Source: Dictyobacter vulcani (GTDB lineage: Bacteria; Chloroflexota; Ktedonobacteria; Ktedonobacterales; Ktedonobacteraceae). Taken from it: DNA of 64,000 nt. The stretch is from the NCBI RefSeq assembly GCF_008974265.1, contig NZ_BKZW01000001.1, positions 3,100,001 through 3,164,000 on the forward strand, written 5' to 3'. Below are positions 56,277 through 64,000 of the stretch, piece by piece. A program made the translations under genes and the position numbers. The notes under the pieces are model-generated. The model was not told the origin of the DNA. It did no database searches and saw nothing but the letters and a program-made list of their open reading frames with translations. The number at the start of each line of letters is the position of its first letter. Position 1 is the first letter of the stretch.

Positions 56277-59200
56277 ATGGATTTCACTGTATGCAGACCG
56301 ATTCATCGGCACATTCGCATGTATCCCCCCCACTCGTCCTGGAGCGCGCTCTGTCGACTCCTGGTCGTCTTGAGCCTGACCACTGGCGCTATTCTCACTA
56401 CGGTCGTAGCGACCATGCCATCGGCCTATGCGGCGACGGCCACCACGGCCAGCGCGCCAGCACCCATTGTGTCTGATCCAATCGTCAACGGCGTGGACAA
56501 GGCACGGCAACTCTTGCTCAAACTGGCTAGCGCCTATCGTGCTCCCAAGATGGCACCCAAAGTTGTCCACAACAGCACGCTCAAGCCCCTGGTGGCCGGA
56601 GCCAGCTACAATGGTCTTGGAGACCTGCCCTTCTACACCTATGTGGGCCAGCGTCACCTGACCGATCAGGTATCCATGAAGGTTAACGTGGCCAACGGCA
56701 ACCTGCTGGTCAACACCGCCGAGCTGGGCATCAAAGGAACCGGCATCAACCTCGCGGTGGGCAGCACCTATAACAGCGCCGAGAACCAGAGCAACCTGCT
56801 GGACGCTGGCGATGCCTGGTACTTCAATACGGGGCGTGGCGTCACGCTGGATCTGAGCAATCTGGCTAACGGTATCAGCCTGCATGGTCCCAGTGACACC
56901 ACTGGCTTTTTCAAAGCGACCGGGAGCGGTACCTTTAGCGATGACATCGGACTCAAGGCCTCGATCGCGAGTACTGGCAGCGGCACCTACACCGTGACCT
57001 TCCGCCAGTCCGGTGAGCAGTGGGGCTTCAATAGTAACGGCTCCCGTCTCATCGATTGCGATAAAAATGGCAATTGCTTGAATTTCCAGTACAATGGGCA
57101 GGGCGATCTCACCAGTATCACCGACACGCAGAATCGCCAGGTCACCTTTGTGCAGGGGTCCGATAGTGCCAACGACCTGCATCAGGTCACGTCCTACACG
57201 GTCAGCACCACCGATGGAACCAGTAAAACACTCAAACGCGTCTACACTGGTTTCAGGCTGACCTCGCTGATCAATGCGGACCAGAAAACGACCACGCTCT
57301 CCTACTATAGCGATGGCCATCTCAAAACGATCACCGATCCTTTGCTGCACACCACCACCTTCGCCTATGGCACGGATGGCAAGCTTGCCACGATCACCGA
57401 TGCCAAAAGCAAGACCGTCCAGTTTGCCTACAAGGCCAGCAACGATAGCGCCTGCAGTGGTCTGGGCAGTACCGCGCAGCCCTGTACCGTGGTTACTGAC
57501 CAGAACGGCCACACGACCACCTATTCCTATAATCCTTCTCTGGAAGTTACCACCACGAAGGATGCGTTAGGTCACACCAGGGCGCAGGCCTTTGACGCCA
57601 CCAGCTACAACGTGACCAGCGCCACGGATGGCTTGAGCAGTACCACCAACTTCACCTATGGTGATCCCAGCCATAGCGACAACCTGACCGCCACCAAGGA
57701 CGCCACGGGCGCGGGCTCCACCTTTACCTACACGGCCCTAATCAGACCTACTATCCCGATACGCAGACCGATGCTCAGAATAATCGCACCGATTACGGCT
57801 ACGATACCAACGGCAACGTGCTCTCGTCGAAGGATCATAGCACGAGCAAAGGGCTCAACTACACCTACAATACCAATGATGGCACGATCAAGCAGCAGCA
57901 GGACGCCAACGGCAACGTGACTGGCTATGCCTACACCTATGATGGCTCGAAGCATCTGACCAAACTGGTAATCACGCAGCCCGCCCCGCTGGGCGCGATC
58001 ACCCAGACCTATGACCAGTTGGGTCGCGTCCTCACGGAAGTCGACGGCAAGAGCCAGACGACTTCGTTCCAGTATGACAAGGAGGATCGCCCGACGCAGG
58101 TGACCTATCAGGGTGGGGCCTCCATCAAGTACACCTATGATGATGCTGGCAATGCCAAGACTGAGCAGGATAGCACGGGAACGACCACCTTTACCTATGA
58201 TGAGCTCAATCGCCAGACCAACAAACTGCTCCCAGGCGGTCCAAACATTGTCAATACCTATGATAATGTGGGCAGCCTGACCAGCTTGAACGATGGGACC
58301 GGCCTCATCAGCTATGGCTACAACGCGGCTAACCTGATGACTACGCTCAAAGATCCAGGTAATGCCACCAGTAGCTATGGGTATGACAATGCCAACCATC
58401 GAAATTGCATCATCTATCCAAACCAGACCGGCATGCTCTTCACCTTTGATAAAGCCGGGCGGGAACTGACCAACATCGGTGGAAAGATGAATGGACTCAC
58501 CTGTTCCACCACGTCCCAGATCAGCGGCACCCCCTATACCGAGTATCACTACAATTATGTTCCTTCGGGTGCTACTAACTCGTCCGAACTCGTGCAGACG
58601 ATGCTGCGGCATAGTGCCAACGATTACAGTTCCTATGGCACCACCACCTACAAATATGATTCCCAGACGCGGCTGGTCGACTCGCAGAGTCCAACGCAGC
58701 ACTGGGCGGTGGGCTACGATGCCAACGGCAACATGACCAGCAAGCAGTATACTGGAGCGTCGAGCTTCAGTGCGACGTATAGTAATTATAATGCAGCCAA
58801 TGAACCAACAGGTTCAACAAGCACCGGCAGTGCTGGTGGTCAACCGACAGCCGGTAACGAGACCTATAGTTATGACACCAACGGCAATTTGACCAGCATC
58901 ACCTACGGGACCTCTGGTCGTGGAGCGCTCTCCTATGCCCAGAGCCATAGCTATAACAGTGCCAACCAGGACATCAGCGGCAACGGCAGCGCCACGGGCA
59001 CGACCAGGAGTTACACCCAGACCTATAGCGGCAGCGACCAGTCGCAACGCGTCAGCAACAACGGGACCAGCACCGTCTACACCGGCTTGGGCCTGAGTAG
59101 CGAGAAGAGCACAGGCGGCACCACCGAGTATGTGCGCTGTAGTTGTGGCCTGCTCAACAGCGAGCGCACGCCGGACGGCAATGCGTACTACTACTTCTTC

Positions 59201-59758
59201 GATGCCCAGGACTCGATCGTGGCCATGACCGATAGCACCGGCGCCGTGGTCAACAGCTATGACTATGATCCCTTCGGCGGCATCTCCGGCCAACGCGTCG
59301 CCGTCAGCAACCCCTGGCAATATGCCAGCGGCTACTCTGACGCCACCACCGGCCTGCTCAAATTCGGCATTCGCTACTATGATGTCAACTTCGGTCGCTG
59401 GACCCAGCGCATGCCTGTGGGCGGCACCCTGCAGGAGACGTTGAAGGCCAACCCGTATGAGTATGCTAGTGATGATCCTGTCAATGAGACGGATACAAGC
59501 GGAAAATTCCCACAGTGGGTTGGATGTGCTGCTATTGTTGCAATTGGGCTTTTATTAATAGCAGCTAGTGCGTGGGTTCTGGCCACTGGTGTGGCGACAG
59601 GATTGGGGCTAGTAGGTGGTGCAGCAGCAGAAGGATTTTTGATACCTGGTAGCTTGGCACTGACTAGTTCAGGAGTTAATGTTCTTGGAGGTATAGTTGG
59701 TATTGGGTTAAGCGGAATAGGGAGTATTATTCTCGGCTATCTTACAAATGCATGTTAA
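56277..59758 (+). pseudogene. RHS/YD-repeat protein, split by a one-base frameshift
   Basis: Together about 1160 residues. A Sec-type signal (LCRLLVVLSLTTGAILTT...AYA) precedes a ~100-residue region and many YD repeats ([16 protein letters not shown]). At about 57735 the frame changes: the first frame degenerates after FTYTA, the second continues [12 protein letters not shown]; one G appears lost in ACGG(G)CCC. The RHS core ends [15 protein letters not shown] ... [18 protein letters not shown]. After it the tip is AT-rich and hydrophobic ([20 protein letters not shown]), unlike the core. RHS proteins deliver C-terminal toxins. Could be a sequencing error. Confidence 0.8.
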
Positions 59759-59785
59759 CATTAGTTAAATAGTTTACATAGGGAA

Positions 59786-61534
59786 CTGTTCCCCACATTC
59801 CGCAGTTTCAATCTGAAAAAAAATAGAATTGTTGATAGGCTGGTCCCAGTAACGAAAGGATCTTTTGATGCAGTGGCTGCAAGCGGAGGACAACCGACTC
59901 CGTTCTGGTTCCTGTGCGGATCTGCAACAATTCAATGCCTTCAAAGCATTGGAACACCCAGCGCATCGTTGGTCGAGCCGTAGGCTTGTTGACTTGATTG
60001 GGGATCGTTTGCCCGCTTGCCAGCAATTGCTCACGCAAGCGATGTTCAGCCAGACGGTACACCAACAACGCGAGCACCATGATCAAGCTCAATGCCACAA
60101 TGCGTTCTGGTTTTTTTACAAAGACCGAGGAGGCCAGAAACAAGGGATCTTTCAAGAAACGGAAGCCCCGTTCTACGCTGCCCTGCTCCAGATACAGGCT
60201 GATCACCTCCTCATTGGAGGTGTCCGCTTCATCCACGACATTGGTGGCGATGACAAAACAGGCTTTGCGCTGAGCGTAGGCCAGCAGCTTCGTTTCGTTG
60301 AGGATGACCTGCGATGTGACACTCCAGCGCAGCCCGCTTGGCTCCGCATCCCGAGCAGGACGGCCTCGTCCTTCAAAGACCGCCTGGCTCTTGAGTTCCA
60401 CCGAGACTTCCAGCCACTCCGGCAGGCCTTTCAAGCTCTGCTCCCAGGCCTGTTGCGCATCCTCTCGACAGGCAAACGACTTGGTGCTCACATGCCACAG
60501 CTTCTTTGCCCACGCGTCTACCTGCTTGTCAGCTTGCTTGCGAGCCGTCTGCAACGCGCGCTTGACCCCATCGACACTGCGAACCACGATCCAACGCTCC
60601 GGTCCTTGCGGCAGATCCATCTGCTGCACAATCATGCTGCGTGTCCCATCAGCGCTGGGCTGCCACGCATCCTCGGCTTGGATCACGGCAGCTTTGGCTT
60701 CTTTGCTGGTTTCAGGAACACGACTGACCCACCTCACCCCAGCTTGATTGAGCTGGCGCACATTTGCCGTACTGTAGAGACCACTATCGGAGACGTAGAT
60801 GGTTTTTTCTTCGGGCTCTTGCTGCCGCAATTGAGCATGCAGATCCGCAATAACCTTAACCAGGCTCTCTTTATCGCTGCTGTTCCCCGAAAGAGGCTGC
60901 AAAAAGAGCGGAATATCTCCCTGATGCGTGGTCGCCAGTGCCAACATCCACTGTTTGAGATCTTCGCGATGATCCCGCGAGTAGCCATGGGTAATGGCAA
61001 TCACGTGCTCGTTTTCCTGGTTGGTTTCGTAGGCTCCATTGACCGAAAAGGAAGTGGTATCCACATGAAGATGCCGTGCTTTCACCCCAAAGCGTTGGCG
61101 GGCCTGATGGGCGATGCCAGCGAACACGGTGGTCACATCTTGCGCGTAGAGCCAATCCAGGGTACGTCCCAGGCAATCGTCGTTGAGCATATCAGCGCTG
61201 ATACCTGCTCCCAGCAGGTGGGCAACCGGCTTGTTCTCGAAGAATTGTGGGACCAGATAGAGTTGGCGATTGGCAAAACCCAAGCCGTTGAGAATCATGG
61301 CGACGGTTGCAGTTCCATAACTCACCACACGTTGCTGTTTCGGTTCCAAGGCATCCAACCACGCGGCCAAGCCTATTTCCTGACAGACTCCCGCGACAAT
61401 ACCCAAATGATCCAACCGTTCGTTCTGGTAATCCTCAGCTCGTTGCATGCTCTTTTTCTGCTCCTTTTTGTGCTGAGACTACCTTATCGAATTTTAGATT
61501 TCCTGTCAATTACCCTGCGGAATGTGGGCTGTTC
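59786..61534 (-). mobile_element. IS1634-family insertion sequence, 1737 bp
   Basis: Terminal inverted repeats CCCACATTCCGCAG (59792-59805) and CTGCGGAATGTGGG (61515-61528). The 6-bp target duplication CTGTTC lies at 59786-59791 and 61529-61534. One intact transposase gene. Confidence 0.88.
59808..61448 (-). CDS. IS1634-family DDE transposase
   Basis: 546 residues. N-terminal DUF4277-like domain (ERLDHLGIVAGVCQEIGLAA), then catalytic residues in HLHVDTTSFSVNG, YVSDSGLYSTAN and YLEQGSVERGFRFLKDPLF. Intact, so the element may be active. Its gene points back toward the RHS gene. Confidence 0.88.
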   Translation of the reverse strand: MQRAEDYQNERLDHLGIVAGVCQEIGLAAWLDALEPKQQRVVSYGTATVAMILNGLGFANRQLYLVPQFFENKPVAHLLGAGISADMLNDDCLGRTLDWLYAQDVTTVFAGIAHQARQRFGVKARHLHVDTTSFSVNGAYETNQENEHVIAITHGYSRDHREDLKQWMLALATTHQGDIPLFLQPLSGNSSDKESLVKVIADLHAQLRQQEPEEKTIYVSDSGLYSTANVRQLNQAGVRWVSRVPETSKEAKAAVIQAEDAWQPSADGTRSMIVQQMDLPQGPERWIVVRSVDGVKRALQTARKQADKQVDAWAKKLWHVSTKSFACREDAQQAWEQSLKGLPEWLEVSVELKSQAVFEGRGRPARDAEPSGLRWSVTSQVILNETKLLAYAQRKACFVIATNVVDEADTSNEEVISLYLEQGSVERGFRFLKDPLFLASSVFVKKPERIVALSLIMVLALLVYRLAEHRLREQLLASGQTIPNQVNKPTARPTMRWVFQCFEGIELLQIRTGTRTESVVLRLQPLHQKILSLLGPAYQQFYFFSD

Positions 61535-61613
61535 TTAAGGAGAATCCGATAATCTGAGAACAGTTCCCTTTTTACTAGTGTGGAACGCCAGAGAAAAAGA
61601 GGTTTATAGTAAG

Positions 61614-61739
61614 ATGTCAAGTAATGATTGGTTTCTCGCCATATCAAGTGGAGTTATTGTTGCTGTAATAATATTCGGTATTAATATGTTTTTGTTAGTT
61701 TATTTAAATAATTTGGCAAAGAGAAGGAGAACAAAATGA
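61614..61739 (+). CDS. 41-residue single-TM peptide downstream of the RHS locus
   Basis: Starts MSSNDWFLAISSG, continues VIVAVIIFGINMFLLVYL and ends NNLAKRRRTK, i.e. one membrane helix with positive C-terminus inside. AAAGAGG lies 11 nt upstream. It is AT-rich like the RHS tip. Before the IS landed it would have been about 80 bp past the RHS terminator. It could be an immunity or unrelated small membrane protein. Confidence 0.5.
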   Translation: MSSNDWFLAISSGVIVAVIIFGINMFLLVYLNNLAKRRRTK

Positions 61740-61975
61740 GAAAAATAATATAAATATACTTAAACTGGCTATTGCTGGCTCTAACGTATGCCTGTGCGTG
61801 ATACCCTGCAGGACCCACGGGATGCGCAACGAGGTAAACTCAGGCAATGGAATCAATTGAAAACCTCAACAGGAAAAGGAAAGGAAGCAAAAGCCTTGCA
61901 TCGATAGACTTCGATGAAGAGGTGATGCCCAGCCAGCAGCGCATCGGAAGGGTTGCCAAAGACAGGAAAAAAGGC
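61740..61975. other. Gap with possible RHS core fragment
   Basis: CGTATGCCTGTGCGTGATAC... (about 61786-61813) resembles the RHS core end at 59408-59435 (CGCATGCCTGTGGGCGGCAC) at 23 of 28 positions. No other supported gene. The IS end of the next element must lie in here but was not identified. Confidence 0.4.
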
Positions 61976-63973
61976 TTACGCGACGGCTTGAGCAGGAGGG
62001 CCAAACGTTTCGAAGAAGCGGACGGGCAGGCCATGTAAAAGAACAGAGAGCCTGGGAGCATCAGCGGAACGGGCATTGCGAGCGAGGCGCTGGGACCAGG
62101 AGAGCCGATAATGAGCACGCTGCTCGCGAGTCAGCAGCGTCTCGTCTGGCTTCAGAGGATGTGCTGGCTGTGAGGACTGAGGGCAAGCTTCCCAGGAAAA
62201 GGTGGCTGTTTCTCGCCGTAGGAGCTGGGTCCAGTGACGGCGCACAGAGCGACGAGGCCAATCGCGCCAGAGCAAGGGAGCCGACGGAGACACGACGGGA
62301 ACATGCGGCAAGGATGGCACCGCAGGAGCAGAGAGCGGATCAGGAGGCAGAGGCCAGAAGACGGCACTGACGCGGCGTGGTTTTTTGGTGGAAGGATGTT
62401 CTTGACACTGCTCGCGCAAGGGGCAAGCCCGACAGAAGCCAATGCGGCCCGCATACAAGACACGCAGAGAGCCATCATGTTCGGGTCGACGCTCTTGCGC
62501 GTACAGCGGATGATCAGCGGGACAGCGCAAGGTACCGTCGGGTTGCAGCGTAAACACTGAGCCAGGAAAACCGCCGGTAAACGAGCGTTTGGCCCACTGC
62601 GCAGGACCATAGATTACCGGAGCGGCTGACCCACTGGGAACGGCTGGCTCACTGAGAGCGACTGGCAAAACTGCGTGAGCCGGAGCAAATTCGGTCGTGC
62701 GCACTGTTGCGGGAGTCAGATGCAGGCCGAGTTCCATCCGCAGGTTCCAGAGCCACTGAACCAGGATCTGGAAGCATTCCTGTCCCCAGGCCGTGTGAGA
62801 GACCCAACGGTCAGCGTCCTGTTCACCATCTTCATCCGCCAGCACGGTTTCAAAAGAACCGCGATGCAGATACACATCCAGGACATCTTTGGCGCTGAAG
62901 GCAGGGCAAGGCAGCGTTGAAACAAAGAGCTCGTAGACAGTCTCCGCTCGCTGCTCCCCAACGGAGGGAGGGTCTGAGGTGGCTGGATGGGTCGCCACGA
63001 TCACGCGTACCAGAGGCCCCGTAGGGGAAAGCGGGACGGCTGGACAATCAAACAGGGTCCGGGTCATCTGGCTTTCGGGGTGCGTACAGGTGGCAGCGGG
63101 AGCGGCAGCCAACACGGCCTGCATTTCCGCCACATCCAGCAGGTGGTAATCCTTGTGGCGGGCCACCACTGCCAGGCCCGAGGTGAGGACATCGCAGAGA
63201 GGAGCAGCATTGCCATACAGGCCGTCGAGGCGGATGACGATCTGCTGGGCAGGTACACCAACCTGCTTTCCATAGTCGAGCAGAACCTGGATCGCTCGCA
63301 GCAGTTCGCCCCGGTAATCGCCGTTGCCCGACCCTCCAAAGGTTCCCAGAAACTGATGGGTATGAGCTTGGAGCACCACGGTCCTGGTGCGTACGACTTC
63401 CCCGCGCTTGCGGCCCTGATACCCTTTGGCGCACACCTGGTCAAAGCGACGGCGCGCAGCAGGCAGCGACTCGGCCTGGGGCAAGGCGCGTTGGCGAGCG
63501 ACCTTTCGGGTGCCATCCACATCCGCGACCAGCCAGCTCTGCCCACACCGATCGATGATCCCGCCGGGATCAGGAAACGACGTGCGGGCCTGCACGTCTT
63601 GCTGGAAGAGGGTACGCATGTTTTCGACGCTGGCCTGATCCAGCGCCGCCAAAAAGCGAGAGAGCGCGGAGCGCGAGGGCAAACGCTGGCGGCCAAAGAA
63701 GGCCATGAACTCGTCGGCAAACGGCACAAGGCGCTCGTAAAAGGCTTGCAAGGTCGGTTCACCGGAAAGCGCGTAGCCGACGAGGACCACGACAAAATCG
63801 ATGAGATCGTAGGTCCCCATCCGGGCGCGCGCGAAGCGGACTCGTTGGGTGATAGCCGTGAGAATACCCGTCTGGGTGAGGCTCTGAGCAAAAGCTGCCG
63901 CTTCTCCCATCCAATTGGGAGTGGAAGGTTGCGACTCTGGAGTCGTCTGGACGGTGGTGGTCGAATGCGTCAT
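61976..63973 (-). CDS. DDE transposase, unassigned IS family (element continues past window)
   Basis: 665 residues, GC-rich, AAGGAGG upstream of ATG (13-nt spacing). Candidate catalytic residues: WLVADVDGTRK, IVIRLDGLYGNAA, and YLHRGSFETVLADEDGEQ, resembling the IS4-superfamily D-D-E layout. The C-part has a four-cysteine zinc-ribbon-like segment (IGFCRACPLREQCQEH) as in IS1182-like transposases, then a Pro-rich basic tail. Intact. Its right end lies outside the window. Confidence 0.75.
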   Translation of the reverse strand: MTHSTTTVQTTPESQPSTPNWMGEAAAFAQSLTQTGILTAITQRVRFARARMGTYDLIDFVVVLVGYALSGEPTLQAFYERLVPFADEFMAFFGRQRLPSRSALSRFLAALDQASVENMRTLFQQDVQARTSFPDPGGIIDRCGQSWLVADVDGTRKVARQRALPQAESLPAARRRFDQVCAKGYQGRKRGEVVRTRTVVLQAHTHQFLGTFGGSGNGDYRGELLRAIQVLLDYGKQVGVPAQQIVIRLDGLYGNAAPLCDVLTSGLAVVARHKDYHLLDVAEMQAVLAAAPAATCTHPESQMTRTLFDCPAVPLSPTGPLVRVIVATHPATSDPPSVGEQRAETVYELFVSTLPCPAFSAKDVLDVYLHRGSFETVLADEDGEQDADRWVSHTAWGQECFQILVQWLWNLRMELGLHLTPATVRTTEFAPAHAVLPVALSEPAVPSGSAAPVIYGPAQWAKRSFTGGFPGSVFTLQPDGTLRCPADHPLYAQERRPEHDGSLRVLYAGRIGFCRACPLREQCQEHPSTKKPRRVSAVFWPLPPDPLSAPAVPSLPHVPVVSPSAPLLWRDWPRRSVRRHWTQLLRRETATFSWEACPQSSQPAHPLKPDETLLTREQRAHYRLSWSQRLARNARSADAPRLSVLLHGLPVRFFETFGPPAQAVA

Positions 63974-64000
63974 ACTAGAAAGGTGTCCTCCTTCTGAGAA

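Larger units (their letters stand above)
59781..61573 (+). terminator. RHS terminator hairpin, split by an IS element
   Basis: GGGAACTGTTC at 59781-59791 and AGAACAGTTCCC at 61557-61568 followed by TTTTT. Removing the IS and one copy of its CTGTTC duplication restores a 12-bp stem with a U-run 22 bp beyond the RHS stop. Confidence 0.65.

Noticed and set aside
56058..57512. 484-codon minus-strand open frame
   Set aside because: Antisense to RHS repeats; glycine/valine-rich low-complexity translation mirrors the repeat, not a family.
57728..58702. 324-codon minus-strand open frame
   Set aside because: Same reason, antisense of YD repeats.
59865..61538. 557-codon plus-strand open frame
   Set aside because: Antisense to the intact IS1634 transposase; produced by its GC-rich codon pattern, no ribosome site and no motif.
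62987..63997. 336-codon plus-strand open frame at the window end
   Set aside because: Antisense shadow of the 665-residue transposase.

Overview
The window looks like chromosome of a Ktedonobacteria-type member of the Chloroflexota. This is inferred from the gene mix, not from a marker gene. The supporting signs are T-box control of aminoacyl-tRNA synthetases, a zinc-ribbon Ser/Thr kinase, a DUF2231-Rieske fusion, an ArsA-type ATPase, compact housekeeping operons, and many insertion sequences and small hairpin repeats. Both strands are used, and most gene-to-gene junctions carry clear hairpin terminators.

Layout. 1-2 kb: two rhomboid proteases on the minus strand, the first cut by the window edge. 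2-3.7 kb: an IS4-type element sitting inside an older small repeat. 3.8-9.2 kb: MarC-like and small membrane proteins, an MFS transporter, tatA-tatC. 9.4-10.5 kb: an ECF sigma factor with a small membrane partner, bracketed by inverted copies of a hairpin repeat. 10.9-16.5 kb: a minus-strand block coaD, a coiled-coil protein, yceD, rpmF, fabD, fabG, asp23, nusB, acpP, linking CoA, fatty acid and ribosome functions. 16.7-18.2 kb: a decayed IS. 18.3-26.5 kb: MFS exporter with a PadR regulator and its operator/promoter, kinase, DUF427 protein, DHA2 exporter, and a lipid kinase/PAP2 phosphatase pair.

27-30.3 kb: methyltransferase, DUF2231-Rieske protein and an ECF sigma factor, flanked by two inverted copies of a 170-bp MITE-like repeat, each with CTAG duplications. 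30.4-34.8 kb: HAD hydrolase, LEA-like YtxH protein, GH10 xylanase lipoprotein, acetate kinase. 34.9-42.2 kb: frameshifted recG, an Rpn/PD-(D/E)XK nuclease with an in-frame array of SD-ATG units, ArsA ATPase, phytoene/squalene synthase. 42.7-44.1 kb: an IS1-like element. 44.1-47.2 kb: leuS with a T-box leader that has a tRNA-Ala gene inside it, and a second tRNA-Ala upstream.

47.6-55.5 kb: polysaccharide deacetylase, dihydrolipoamide dehydrogenase, two divergent phosphoesterases, and serS with a normal T-box. 56.2-61.8 kb: a large RHS/YD-repeat gene broken by a frameshift, with an IS1634-type element inserted into its terminator hairpin, a 41-residue single-TM ORF and a possible leftover RHS core fragment. 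62-64 kb: an unassigned DDE transposase whose element runs off the window.

The most unusual item is the leuS leader. Stem I with a CUC specifier and the CCGTTATC motif lie upstream, the T-box antiterminator/terminator lies downstream, and a complete tRNA-Ala(GGC) with encoded CCA lies between them, bounded by a 5-bp direct repeat. The Rpn SD-ATG array and the RHS locus are the next best candidates for new biology.
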